The notes under the pieces: generated by a model
Told to the model about the DNA's origin: nothing
The model's database searches: none
What the model saw: only the letters and a program-made list of their open reading frames with translations
Shown: piece by piece, positions 53,406 through 61,987 of the stretch
How the letters are laid out: each line of letters opens with the position of its first letter
Numbering within the stretch: the stretch's first letter is position 1
Position numbers and translations under genes: made by a program
Source: an uncultured Clostridia bacterium
Lineage (GTDB): Bacteria > Bacillota > Clostridia > Lachnospirales > Anaerotignaceae
Assembly (NCBI GenBank): GCA_944384255.1
Contig: CALWSS010000033.1
Coordinates: forward strand, 1-64,000
DNA length: 64,000 nucleotides
Direction of reading: 5' to 3'

Positions 53406-54827
53406 TTATTCTTTTCCGTTCCAGCAGTATGTGCATACTTTATCTCTGTCAATACCAATGGCTTCCAAAAGACCGTCTAATGACTGATAGCCAAGAGAGT
53501 TAAAGCCGAGTTTTTCGCATATTGTTTTAAGCATGCATTTACCTCTTTCAGTTGTTGAATCAGCGTATTCCTCCAAATGTTTCTGGCCTTCATCGCCTTC
53601 AAGCTCCTGAATAGTTCTACGGGCAATAAGCTCCATTTCAGAATTACTTCTTGAAAAGTTAAGATATTTACAGCCGTACATTATAGGAGGACAAGCAGAA
53701 CGCATGTGTATTTCTGCCGCATGAGCACTGAAAAGGAAATCAACTGTTTCCCTAAGCTGTGTGCCACGAACGATAGAGTCATCTACAAAAAGAAGTTTTT
53801 TGCCGTTTATAAGCTCCGGAACAGGTATCTGTTTCATTTTAGCTACCTGATTACGTACTGACTGGTTTGCAGGCATAAATGAACGAGGCCATGTAGGTGT
53901 ATACTTAACAAAAGGACGTGCAAAGGCATATCCGCTTTCTTTTGAATAGCCTATAGCATGAGGAAGACCGGAATCAGGCACACCTGCTACATAATCAACA
54001 TCAGGCAAAGTACCGTTTTTCTTTTCATTACGTGCCATAATTTCACCGTTGCGGTAACGCATTACCTCAACATTTTTTCCTTCATAGTTTGAGTTAGGAT
54101 AGCCGTAATATGTCCAAAGAAAAGCACATATCTTCATTTCTTCACCGGCAGGGGATACTGTTTCAAATCCGTCTGGAGTGATTTTTACTATTTCGTGAGG
54201 TCCCAGTTCATAAGCATTTTCATAGCCTAATTTCTGATAAGCAAATGATTCAAATGATACACAATATCCGTTTTCATTTTTGCCTATAAGTACAGGAAGA
54301 CGGCCCAATTTATCACGTGCTGCTATTATTCCTTCCGGTGTAAGTATTAATATTGTAGCAGAACCGTCTATTAAATCCTGAGCATGAAGTATACCGGATA
54401 CAATATCGTCTTTTTGATTTATAAGAGCTGCAATAAGCTCTGTTGAATTGACTTTTCCTGAACTCATAGCCATAAACTGATGACCGTGGTCTGAAAAATA
54501 CTGTTTAATAAGGTCTTCTGCATTATTTATAGCTCCAACTGTAGTAATGGCGTAAAGACCTAAATGTGAACGAACTAAAAGTGGCTGAGGGTCGCTGTCA
54601 CTAATACAGCCGATGCCTGAACAACCATGAAAGTCCATTAAATCCTTATCAAACTTAGTACGAAAAGGAGTGTTTTCAATGTTGTGTATTTGGCGCTGGA
54701 ACCCATACTCTGGGTCATAAATAGTCATACCGCCTCTGCGTGTTCCTAAATGTGAGTGATAATCAACTCCGAAAAAAACATCAAGCGCACAATCTGTCTT
54801 GGATGTAACTCCAAAAAAACCGCCCAT
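53406..54827 (-). CDS. PurF-like amidophosphoribosyltransferase paralogue lacking the N-terminal Cys nucleophile
   Basis: A 473-residue protein with a class II glutaminase-like N-terminal domain (GTRRGGMTIYDPE, GCISDSDPQPLLVRS) and a phosphoribosyltransferase domain whose PRPP motif LFVDDSIVRGTQ is intact near residue 350. It ends in a Cys pair (VCTYCWNG) as in PurF. PurF must begin Met-Cys after processing, since that Cys is the glutaminase nucleophile; here the sequence starts MGGFFGV and the first Cys is residue 13. I recall that many Clostridia carry this paralogue alongside a true PurF, but its role is not established. GGGAGG precedes the ATG. It has no purine-gene neighbours. Confidence 0.82.
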   Translation of the reverse strand: MGGFFGVTSKTDCALDVFFGVDYHSHLGTRRGGMTIYDPEYGFQRQIHNIENTPFRTKFDKDLMDFHGCSGIGCISDSDPQPLLVRSHLGLYAITTVGAINNAEDLIKQYFSDHGHQFMAMSSGKVNSTELIAALINQKDDIVSGILHAQDLIDGSATILILTPEGIIAARDKLGRLPVLIGKNENGYCVSFESFAYQKLGYENAYELGPHEIVKITPDGFETVSPAGEEMKICAFLWTYYGYPNSNYEGKNVEVMRYRNGEIMARNEKKNGTLPDVDYVAGVPDSGLPHAIGYSKESGYAFARPFVKYTPTWPRSFMPANQSVRNQVAKMKQIPVPELINGKKLLFVDDSIVRGTQLRETVDFLFSAHAAEIHMRSACPPIMYGCKYLNFSRSNSEMELIARRTIQELEGDEGQKHLEEYADSTTERGKCMLKTICEKLGFNSLGYQSLDGLLEAIGIDRDKVCTYCWNGKE

Positions 54828-55206
54828 TATAAAATACCTCCCAGTTAATAAAATATAGCTAATACGGTTATTATGCCAGTATTAAACCAAAACAGAAAGC
54901 TTGGCTTATATCTGACGTATACATTATATGTTTAAAATTATTTTATCAAATATAGTATGTTCAATCAATCGCTTGACACATGATTTTTTACAAAAATCAT
55001 ATTTTTTTATTATTTTCGGCAAATTTTACCTTATGTTTACATTAGATATTTCATATATGCAAAAAACTTACATTTTTTAATCTAAAATTTTATTAATTTA
55101 CAATTTATTATTCAATCTTTGTTTTATTCTGCATCAATTATATTGTAATATCAGCAAAACATATAATTTTAATTTCGGGACAAAATAAAGATTAAAGAGG
55201 TGTTAT
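54828..55206. other. Divergent intergenic region between the PurF-like and PrsW-like genes
   Basis: About 380 bases, strongly AT-rich. On the minus strand a weak promoter can be proposed (TTGATA at 54949-54944, TATAAT at 54928-54923, spacing only 15), leaving a ~90-nt leader with small hairpins but no purine-riboswitch core. On the plus strand a TATAAT at 55162-55167 has no clear -35. Nothing else is supported. Confidence 0.45.
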
Positions 55207-55866
55207 ATGTTATTTCAGTTAGCAGCATCGCCGGCGGCTATGCTGGCATTATTTGTGTTTTTTAAAGACAAATATGAAAAAGAGCCTTATTTTATGCTTG
55301 TTACTTCTGTGCTTTTCGGTTTTATATCCTGCGGATATGTCCTTGCATTGGACTTGGCTATAGAAAACATACCAATTAAACAGGGAAGTCTTTTTTCTGT
55401 TTTTGTGCTTTCGGCGGGAACAGAGGAATTTATAAAGCTTGTTTTTGTATTTTTCTTGAATTTTAAAAACAAACATCTTAACGAGCCTTTTGACGCTGTA
55501 ATTTACAGTTCCTACGTATGCCTTGGTTTTGCTTGGGCAGAGAATATAATATACGTTTTTTCTCCCGAACTTGGAGGTTTAAGAACAGCTTTTATGAGAG
55601 CAATATTTTCAGTACCGGGGCATTTTCTTTTTTCTGTTTTAATGGGTTACAATTTAGCGTCTTTTACGTATTATAAAAAGGGGATTAAATATTTGGCATA
55701 TACATTTATATTTCCCTATGCTGCTCATGCTGTTTATAACTTGCTTATAATTTGGGGAAACGATATGTATCTTTTGTTTTTTATACCTTATAATTTGTTT
55801 TTATGGATTTACTGTTTAAAAAAGATGAAAATTTTAAGTATTAAATCACCATTTAAAAATGCATAA
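55207..55866 (+). CDS. PrsW-family intramembrane metalloprotease
   Basis: A 219-residue membrane protein with about seven hydrophobic segments and the PrsW motifs: EE followed by K in AGTEEFIKLVFV, FAWAENIIYV, PGHFLFSVLMGY and FPYAAHAVYNLL. In B. subtilis PrsW makes the first cut in the anti-sigma factor RsiW. No sigma/anti-sigma pair is adjacent, so its substrate is unknown. AAGAGGTG precedes the ATG. Confidence 0.87.
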   Translation: MLFQLAASPAAMLALFVFFKDKYEKEPYFMLVTSVLFGFISCGYVLALDLAIENIPIKQGSLFSVFVLSAGTEEFIKLVFVFFLNFKNKHLNEPFDAVIYSSYVCLGFAWAENIIYVFSPELGGLRTAFMRAIFSVPGHFLFSVLMGYNLASFTYYKKGIKYLAYTFIFPYAAHAVYNLLIIWGNDMYLLFFIPYNLFLWIYCLKKMKILSIKSPFKNA

Positions 55867-55976
55867 TAAAAGGTATTTGTTATTGATATACGGTAATAAT
55901 AAACTAAGGCAGGATTTTAATTATAGAAATATTTTTGAGTTGTTTAATGCATATTGATTCATAAGGAGGAATGTAT

Positions 55977-56216
55977 ATGAAAAATTTTGGAGTTGATGAA
56001 ATAAGGGATATTATAAAAGATATAAAAAATACAGATGAAAAGAAGTCAATGTATATTATTATGGGTGCTTTGGCAGCAGTTGCTGTTGGAGCTATGGGCA
56101 TTGCAGCATTAGTTATTAAAAAACACTGCTGTTCCTGTGATGAATATGATTATTATGATGAATGGGAAAATGAAAACGAAGAAGATAATGAAGGCAATGA
56201 AAAACAAGATGAGTAA
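55977..56216 (+). CDS. Small membrane protein with acidic C-terminal tail (79 aa), unknown
   Basis: No family recognised with certainty. A short N-terminal amphipathic stretch (VDEIRDIIKDIKNTDEKK) is followed by one membrane helix (about residues 25-46), a KKHCCSC segment and a strongly acidic tail of Glu, Asp and Asn. ATG at 55977 is taken because AAGGAGG ends eight bases before it; ATG 55971 is too close to that site. Co-transcription with the PrsW-like gene (110-bp gap) is possible but unproven. A terminator follows. Confidence 0.75.
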   Translation: MKNFGVDEIRDIIKDIKNTDEKKSMYIIMGALAAVAVGAMGIAALVIKKHCCSCDEYDYYDEWENENEEDNEGNEKQDE

Positions 56217-56235
56217 TTCAGTAGTTTGATTATTT

Positions 56236-56277
56236 AAAAGCGGTATCCGTTATAAGACAGATACTGCTTTTATTTTT
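56236..56277 (+). terminator. Intrinsic terminator after the small membrane protein
   Basis: 12-bp stem AAAAGCGGTATC/GATACTGCTTTT (one G-T pair), 12-base loop, T-rich tail. The rest of the gap up to 56470 is AT-rich and featureless. Confidence 0.85.
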
Positions 56278-56470
56278 ATAGAAATATTAAAATACAAAAC
56301 ATTTAGTTGTTGAATGAATTATATTTTAACTAAATGGCTTAAATATTTCAAAATTTTATTTTTTGTAGATTTTAAATAATAAATTAGATTTAATAATACT
56401 TTATTAGTCATAAATTTACATTATTTTTTGTCAGGTTTTCATAATATATAATTATATTGCCTAAATAAAT

Positions 56471-56499
56471 TTGACTCTGTTAAATTAGTGTGGTAAAAT
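56471..56499 (+). promoter_or_regulatory. Sigma-A promoter of the LysM esterase gene
   Basis: TTGACT at 56471-56476, 17 bases, then TGGTAAAAT (TAAAAT at 56494-56499, extended -10). Confidence 0.82.
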
Positions 56500-56545
56500 A
56501 TTTTTGGTTTTATTATAACCGTATAATTTTTAAGGAGGTTTTGTT

Positions 56546-57967
56546 ATGAAAAGGAAATTTTTAAAAGCATCATCAGTTTTGATTGCCGCAGCTCTTTTAA
56601 CACAGACAACTGCAACTGTTTTTGCTGGGGAGTATACAGTGCAAAAGGGCGATTGTTTATGGAAAATTGCACCTAAATACAATACCGTTTGGCAGAAACT
56701 GGCTGAAATGAATGAGCTTAAGAATCCTGACCTTATTTTCCCTGGACAAGTTCTTAAAGTTCCTGATTTAGTAACAGAAGAAGTTAAAGAAGAACCTGCT
56801 CAAGAAGCTCCTGCTGCTGAAACTGTAGTACCTGAACAACAGGCTCCTGTAACAGAAACACCTGCATCAGAAGAAACTGCTCCTGAAGTAACAGCAGAGC
56901 TTACATCTCTTGGTGTTGCTGATATTTCAATGACTGGCACAAAACTTGAGCCGGACTTTTCTCCGGAAGTTACAGAATATACAGTTAATGTTCAGGATGA
57001 TATATATGGCGTAAAAGTTACACCTACAGCAGAAGAAGGCGCTGTTATTACAGTTGACGGCAATGCTCTTAATGAAGATGGCAGCTATATTGTTCCACTT
57101 TCTGAAGCTTATGAAGACTATGGCGTTGATTATTCTTTAGATTCAGTTATTAAAGTTGTTAACGGAGATGCTGAAAAAGAATATACTATACATATTGTAA
57201 GAGATAACGCAGCTGATGTTTATGCCCTTTTTGAGGAGCATACTTATGAAGATGCCGAAACAGGACTTACAGTTCCTTACGAGTTATATGTTCCTTCAAA
57301 CTATGACCCAGCTAAAGAATACCCTGTAGTTTATGTTCTTCATGGTGCAGGCCAGAGAGCACAGTCTGTTGATATGCTCTTAAAGAGATACCAGTCAGCT
57401 ACTATCTGGGCTAAGGATTCAGAGGCCGGAATTAATGAATGTATAGTTGTTTCACCTCAGGTAGTAGGTGAAGGCGGAAACGGCTGGACACAGTTTATGG
57501 TAGAATATGATAGTGTTGGAGAAGTTGAAAATCCTTATGAATTCCAAGACTGGAGCATTGCAGCACATAACCTTTTACAGGAAATAAAATCAGAATACAG
57601 TGTTGACGAAGACAGAATTTATGCAACAGGTTTGTCAATGGGTGGATTTGGCACATTTGCTGTTGCAGCTGCTTATCCTGATGAATTTGCAGCTATAGTT
57701 CCGGTTTGCGGCGGACTTGACCCTGAAAAAGCTTCTGTACTTAAAGATAAAGTTGCTATTTGGTTATTCCATGCAAAAGATGACCCAGCTGTATCTTATG
57801 ATTTATATGGTGCTACAACAATAGCAGCTCTTGATGAAGCCGGTGTTGAGTACAATGCAACAATTTATGAGCCAGGTGAAGTATTCTATCCAAGCGCTCA
57901 TTTTGCATGGACACCTGCTTATGCTAATACTGAAATGAGAACATGGCTTTTTGAACAGTCAAAATAA
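56546..57967 (+). CDS. Secreted LysM-anchored alpha/beta-hydrolase esterase
   Basis: A 473-residue exported protein. Signal peptide (1-27, ending VFAG), a LysM domain (YTVQKGDCLWKIAPKYN, ~30-72) that binds peptidoglycan, a Glu/Ala/Pro-rich linker (~75-115), a cadherin-like beta-sandwich (~115-220), and an esterase/PHB-depolymerase-like alpha/beta hydrolase domain. The catalytic triad can be proposed as Ser364 in GLSMGG, Asp412 in AKDDPAV and His452 in SAHFAW. Such enzymes often remove feruloyl or acetyl groups from plant xylan, but that is inference. AAGGAGG precedes the ATG; it is monocistronic. Confidence 0.88.
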   Translation: MKRKFLKASSVLIAAALLTQTTATVFAGEYTVQKGDCLWKIAPKYNTVWQKLAEMNELKNPDLIFPGQVLKVPDLVTEEVKEEPAQEAPAAETVVPEQQAPVTETPASEETAPEVTAELTSLGVADISMTGTKLEPDFSPEVTEYTVNVQDDIYGVKVTPTAEEGAVITVDGNALNEDGSYIVPLSEAYEDYGVDYSLDSVIKVVNGDAEKEYTIHIVRDNAADVYALFEEHTYEDAETGLTVPYELYVPSNYDPAKEYPVVYVLHGAGQRAQSVDMLLKRYQSATIWAKDSEAGINECIVVSPQVVGEGGNGWTQFMVEYDSVGEVENPYEFQDWSIAAHNLLQEIKSEYSVDEDRIYATGLSMGGFGTFAVAAAYPDEFAAIVPVCGGLDPEKASVLKDKVAIWLFHAKDDPAVSYDLYGATTIAALDEAGVEYNATIYEPGEVFYPSAHFAWTPAYANTEMRTWLFEQSK

Positions 57968-58009
57968 TGATTTTTTACAATAAATAAAAAATAGTAATGT
58001 TGAACAATA

Positions 58010-58042
58010 AGCACTGCCGATTTAATTCGGTGGTGCTTTTTA
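58010..58042 (+). terminator. Intrinsic terminator after the esterase gene
   Basis: Stem AGCACTGCCGA/TCGGTGGTGCT (two G-T pairs), 6-base loop, T-run. Confidence 0.8.
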
Positions 58043-58081
58043 TGTAAATATGATGTTTTAAAAATATTAAATATTTATGTG

Positions 58082-58112
58082 TTGAATTTAGTCGGATTTA
58101 TGGTACTATAAT
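58082..58112 (+). promoter_or_regulatory. Possible sigma-A promoter of folC
   Basis: TTGAAT at 58082-58087 and TATAAT at 58107-58112, with a long spacing of 19. Confidence 0.4.
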
Positions 58113-58174
58113 ATTGCTGTAACTGTGTTTTTATGTGGCTTAATTATTATATATGGGAATGAGGTTAATTAGTT

Positions 58175-59485
58175 ATGAATTACGCCGAAACTTTAGAATA
58201 TTTACAGGAATTATACGGTATGTTGGGTTACGACTTGGGGCTTGATAGGATATATGCTCTAATGGACAGTATGTCAAAACCACAGGATAGTCTTAAAGTT
58301 GTACATGTTGCCGGAACAAATGGTAAAGGCTCTATTTGCTCAATGGTTTCAAGTGTGCTTATGACAGCTGGCTATAAAGTTGGTGTATATACATCGCCTC
58401 ATTTGGAAAAATACAACGAGAGAATTACAATTAATAACAAACAAATCTCAGATGAGGATTTTGCTAAATATTTGACTGATGTAAAAGAACATTGTGAAAT
58501 GATAGTTAAAAACGGTATAGGCCAGCCTACAATTTTTGAAGTAGTAACTGCTGCTGCTTTTAAATATTTTTATGACCATAAAGTTGATTATGTAGTGCTT
58601 GAAGTTGGAATGGGTGGCAGGTGTGATGCCACAAATATTGTTAAAAAGCCGGAATGTTCCATTATTGCTTCAATTAGTCTTGACCATATGGAATATTTGG
58701 GCGATACTTTAGGCAAAATAGCTTATGAAAAGGGCGGAATAATAAAATCTGGCTGCCCTACAGTGCTTTTAACAGATAATGAGGAAATTTACAGTGTTAT
58801 AGAAGATATATGTAATGAAAAAGGTTCAAAACTTTATCTTGCTAAAACTACAGGTGCAAAAATTATAAAACAAGATATTAGCGGAACTGTTTTTGATGTG
58901 GAAAACGAAGTTGTTTCATTTAAAAATGTTAAAATTGGTCTTTTAGGTGAATACCAGATAGTTAATGCCACAGAAGTCCTTATGGCTTTTAAAGCCATGA
59001 AAGACAATGGAATGGACATAAGTGACGAAACTATAAAAGAAGGTCTTGCTAAGGCAAAATGGAATGGAAGAATGGAGATAGTAGAGAATAGTCCTATGGT
59101 TATTCTTGACGGAGCTCATAATATAGACGGAATTTCAATGCTTTTTAAATCACTTAAAAAGTATTTTTCTGATAAAAAGATTACAATGCTTATAGGAATT
59201 TTAGGTGATAAAGAATACGAAAAAATGCTTGAGCTTATTATGCCTATAGCTCATAAAGCTGTTTTTACAGAGCCTCACAGCAACAGAAAATGGGATGTAA
59301 ACGAGGTGGCACATTTAGTTGAAAAGTATAATACAGAAATTTATATAGAAAAAGATATTGATAAAGCTTACGGTCTTGCAAAATCAATAACAGATAAAGA
59401 CGATGTTGTAGTTTGTGCCGGTTCGCTTTATCTTATTGGTGAGCTTTATAAGCTTGCCAGAAAATCTGAAGGGAGTGCAATATGA
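58175..59485 (+). CDS. folC: Bifunctional folylpolyglutamate synthase/dihydrofolate synthase
   Basis: A 436-residue Mur-ligase-family enzyme that adds glutamate to folates. The ATP-binding P-loop HVAGTNGKGS is near residue 47, followed by YTSPHLEKYNERI, VLEVGMGGRCDATN and SLDHMEYLGDT, all FolC features; the C-terminal domain includes ILDGAHNIDG. GAGGT lies before the ATG with longish spacing. Its stop overlaps the next small gene by ATGA, so three genes are translationally linked. Confidence 0.95.
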   Translation: MNYAETLEYLQELYGMLGYDLGLDRIYALMDSMSKPQDSLKVVHVAGTNGKGSICSMVSSVLMTAGYKVGVYTSPHLEKYNERITINNKQISDEDFAKYLTDVKEHCEMIVKNGIGQPTIFEVVTAAAFKYFYDHKVDYVVLEVGMGGRCDATNIVKKPECSIIASISLDHMEYLGDTLGKIAYEKGGIIKSGCPTVLLTDNEEIYSVIEDICNEKGSKLYLAKTTGAKIIKQDISGTVFDVENEVVSFKNVKIGLLGEYQIVNATEVLMAFKAMKDNGMDISDETIKEGLAKAKWNGRMEIVENSPMVILDGAHNIDGISMLFKSLKKYFSDKKITMLIGILGDKEYEKMLELIMPIAHKAVFTEPHSNRKWDVNEVAHLVEKYNTEIYIEKDIDKAYGLAKSITDKDDVVVCAGSLYLIGELYKLARKSEGSAI

Positions 59486-59655
59486 TTAATTTCAAGGATG
59501 AGATTAAAAAATACGGACAGATTCTTGAGCTTAATGACATAGAAGACTCTATTCATTCTACCGAAATGAAAGACATAATGGATATGCTTGATTATATAGT
59601 AAGCCAAAGCAATAGTTCCTTTAAAAGAAGAAGGAGCGGTGGCGATGATTTGTAG
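59482..59655 (+). CDS. Small acidic helical protein (57 aa) between folC and the TPR gene, unknown
   Basis: A 57-residue ORF that begins 4 bp inside folC (ATGA overlap), is preceded by GGGAG seven bases upstream, and ends 11 bp inside the next gene. It has an amphipathic, mostly helical composition (INFKDEIKKYG, LNDIEDSIHSTEMK, MLDYIVSQ) and a basic end (FKRRRSGG). No family is recognised. The tight overlaps on both sides and a good ribosome site argue that it is translated. Confidence 0.65.
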   Translation: MINFKDEIKKYGQILELNDIEDSIHSTEMKDIMDMLDYIVSQSNSSFKRRRSGGDDL

Positions 59656-61045
59656 CAGATGTTCTAAAGAGATTCCTACAGGCCACATTTGTTTTAACTG
59701 CGGTGCCGATAATTTGCTGCTGCAAAAGGCAAGAACGGCATCTTTAAGGCAGTATAATAAGGGCGTGGCCTTTGCCAAAGAAGGGGATTACAGTGCAGCT
59801 GTTGAAGCACTTAAAGAATGTGTGCTTTTTGATAAGCATAATTTTGTTGCAAGGAACCTTCTTGGCATAGCATATTTTCAAATAGGCCTTGTTACCGAAG
59901 CACTTAAAGAGTGGATAATAAGCGCTTCTATTAAAAAAGAAAAAAATCCGGCACAAAGATATATAGATTCTTTGCAGAAAAATGCAAGACTTTTGGAAAA
60001 GCTTAGTGACGGAATTAATATGTACAACAATGCTCTTGAGCAGTTTAAACAGGGTAATAATGATTTGGCGGTTATTCAGTTAAAGAAAGCAGTTGATGTA
60101 AATCCGTCTTTGGTAGAGGCCAATAACCTTTTAACTGCATATTATTTAAGCAAAAATCAAAAGTCAAAAGCAAAAAAGACAATTTATAAAACTCTTAAAA
60201 TAGACAAACGAAATCCTAAAGCTTTGGAATACTTGGCAGAGCTTACATCGTCTGAAAAATATGTTTCCAATAAAAGCAGTTCAGAAAGTGATTCAGGTGA
60301 AACAGAAGGTTATGCCGAAAACGGATATAATGAAAAATCAAACGGTATTTTTAGAAAATTAACATCGGTTATAAGAACAGATTTTGCTCTTTTTGGTGCA
60401 GGAATTATACTGACTTCGGCTGTTTTTATTACACTTATTATGCCAAGCACCATAAGCAGTGAACAGTCTACAATTAACGAAATGCAAAAACGTATCAGTG
60501 AGCTGGAAGAAGAAAATCTAAACGGCACATCAGCTTTTGCCGTTAAATACAATAACCTTGAGGAAGAATATAAAAAACTTCAGGAAGAAAATGAGAAGTA
60601 TCAGGGTGAATACAGTGTAAAACAGCAGGAACTTGATATACAAACAGCAGAGGCTTATATTGCCTCAGGTGAGTTCGACAGTGCTGCGGAGCTGTTGTAT
60701 AATTTAAAACCGGATATTCTTACAGAGGATGATAAAATTAATGTTGAAGATTTGAAAGCACAATGTTATCCTCAGGCTGGTGAAACACTTTATGATTCAG
60801 GCAGGCAGCTTTTTAACAGCGGTAATTTAACCGATGCTAAAACAGACCTGAATAAAGCTCTTGAAATGGCGCCTAATGAAAATTTCTCTGATAATATACT
60901 CTATTTTTTAGCTCAGATAAGCGAGCAGGAAGGGGATAATGCTAAGGCTAAAGAGTATTACGGCCGAATAGTAAATGAGTTTTCATCATCAGATGTGTTC
61001 AGTCGTTCAGAGCAGAAACTTACGGAGCTTTCGTCACAAACATGA
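59645..61045 (+). CDS. Zinc-ribbon, TPR and coiled-coil membrane protein
   Basis: A 466-residue protein. A four-Cys zinc ribbon opens it (CSRC and CFNC), then TPR repeats (about residues 35-195), a linker, one membrane helix (about residues 245-268), a coiled coil (about 278-330) and more TPR-like helices outside (about 340-466). It resembles scaffold proteins that link cytoplasm and envelope; no enzyme motif is present. ATG at 59645 is chosen because AAGGAG ends eight bases before it; GTG 59639 is too close. It overlaps the 57-residue gene by 11 bp and a terminator follows. Confidence 0.82.
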   Translation: MICSRCSKEIPTGHICFNCGADNLLLQKARTASLRQYNKGVAFAKEGDYSAAVEALKECVLFDKHNFVARNLLGIAYFQIGLVTEALKEWIISASIKKEKNPAQRYIDSLQKNARLLEKLSDGINMYNNALEQFKQGNNDLAVIQLKKAVDVNPSLVEANNLLTAYYLSKNQKSKAKKTIYKTLKIDKRNPKALEYLAELTSSEKYVSNKSSSESDSGETEGYAENGYNEKSNGIFRKLTSVIRTDFALFGAGIILTSAVFITLIMPSTISSEQSTINEMQKRISELEEENLNGTSAFAVKYNNLEEEYKKLQEENEKYQGEYSVKQQELDIQTAEAYIASGEFDSAAELLYNLKPDILTEDDKINVEDLKAQCYPQAGETLYDSGRQLFNSGNLTDAKTDLNKALEMAPNENFSDNILYFLAQISEQEGDNAKAKEYYGRIVNEFSSSDVFSRSEQKLTELSSQT

Positions 61046-61060
61046 TAAATATTAATTTAA

Positions 61061-61110
61061 AAAACGGAGTTTTACGGTGTTTAAGCTTGTAAAATGCCGT
61101 TTTTTGTTTT
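61061..61110 (+). terminator. Intrinsic terminator after the TPR gene
   Basis: Imperfect stem AAAACGG..GTTTTAC/GTAAAA..CCGTTTT with an internal mismatch, followed by a long T-run. Confidence 0.75.
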
Positions 61111-61141
61111 TAATGATAAATAAGAAATATCAAATTCCGCA

Positions 61142-61170
61142 TTGTAGTATATTGCAATTTATAGTATTAT
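61142..61170 (+). promoter_or_regulatory. Sigma-A promoter of the methyltransferase-hslO operon
   Basis: TTGTAG at 61142-61147 and TATTAT at 61165-61170, spacing 17. Confidence 0.6.
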
Positions 61171-61215
61171 AAGTAGTGTTTTTAATAAAGGGTAAAAAGC
61201 AATGAGGTGACATTT

Positions 61216-61986
61216 ATGGCCGCTTACGAAGAATTTGCTTCTGTGTATGATATATTTATGGATAATATGGATTATGACATGTGGGTTAAATATCTGCATG
61301 ATATTTGGGAAAAATATAATATCAATCCTAAGCTTATAGCAGAGCTTGGCTGTGGTACGGGCAATATTACAGGAAGGCTTGCCAAAGAAGGCTATGACAT
61401 GATAGGCATAGATATATCAGAAGAAATGCTTTCAGTAGCAAGACAGAAGGCAGTTGATGAAGGCAATAAAAATATATTGTACCTTCTACAGGATATGACG
61501 GAATTTGAGCTTTACGGAACTGTGGATGTAATACTCTGCCTTTGCGACAGTATTAATTATATTACTGATTATGATGACATAGTTAAGGTTTTTAAGCTGG
61601 TTAATAATTATTTGGAACCGGGCGGAATTTTTATATTTGATATAAATACAGAGTATAAATTTAAAAATTTGCTTGGAGAAAATACATTTGCCGATAGTGA
61701 AGAAGATGCAGCATATATATGGCAGAATTATTACGATGAAGACGAAAGAATAAACGAATACTATGTTAATTTCTTTATTAAGCAGGAAAACGGTCTATAT
61801 GAAAGAACTGAAGAATGTCACTACGAGAAAGCTTATAAAACAGAAGAAATCAAAAAAGCTCTTAATGAAGCTGGACTGATTTTTGAAGCATGTTATGACG
61901 CTTTTACTTTTAATTTACCTAATGAGAAAAGTGAACGTATTTATTTTGTAGCAAGAGAAAAAGGCAAAATACTTGGAGGCATATAA
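61216..61986 (+). CDS. Class I SAM-dependent methyltransferase
   Basis: A 256-residue methyltransferase. The SAM-binding motif I is IAELGCGTGNITGRLA (about residue 40), motif II GIDISEEML, and a later VDVILCLCDSINYI replaces the usual acidic loop. Related small-molecule methyltransferases act on many substrates, so specificity is unknown. ATG at 61216 follows GAGGTGA; GTG 61207 lies in that site. hslO begins 1 bp after its stop. Confidence 0.88.
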   Translation: MAAYEEFASVYDIFMDNMDYDMWVKYLHDIWEKYNINPKLIAELGCGTGNITGRLAKEGYDMIGIDISEEMLSVARQKAVDEGNKNILYLLQDMTEFELYGTVDVILCLCDSINYITDYDDIVKVFKLVNNYLEPGGIFIFDINTEYKFKNLLGENTFADSEEDAAYIWQNYYDEDERINEYYVNFFIKQENGLYERTEECHYEKAYKTEEIKKALNEAGLIFEACYDAFTFNLPNEKSERIYFVAREKGKILGGI

Positions 61987-61987
61987 A

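Noticed and set aside
54828..54960. Purine riboswitch in the leader of the PurF-like gene
   Set aside because: The leader has small hairpins but lacks the conserved purine aptamer core.
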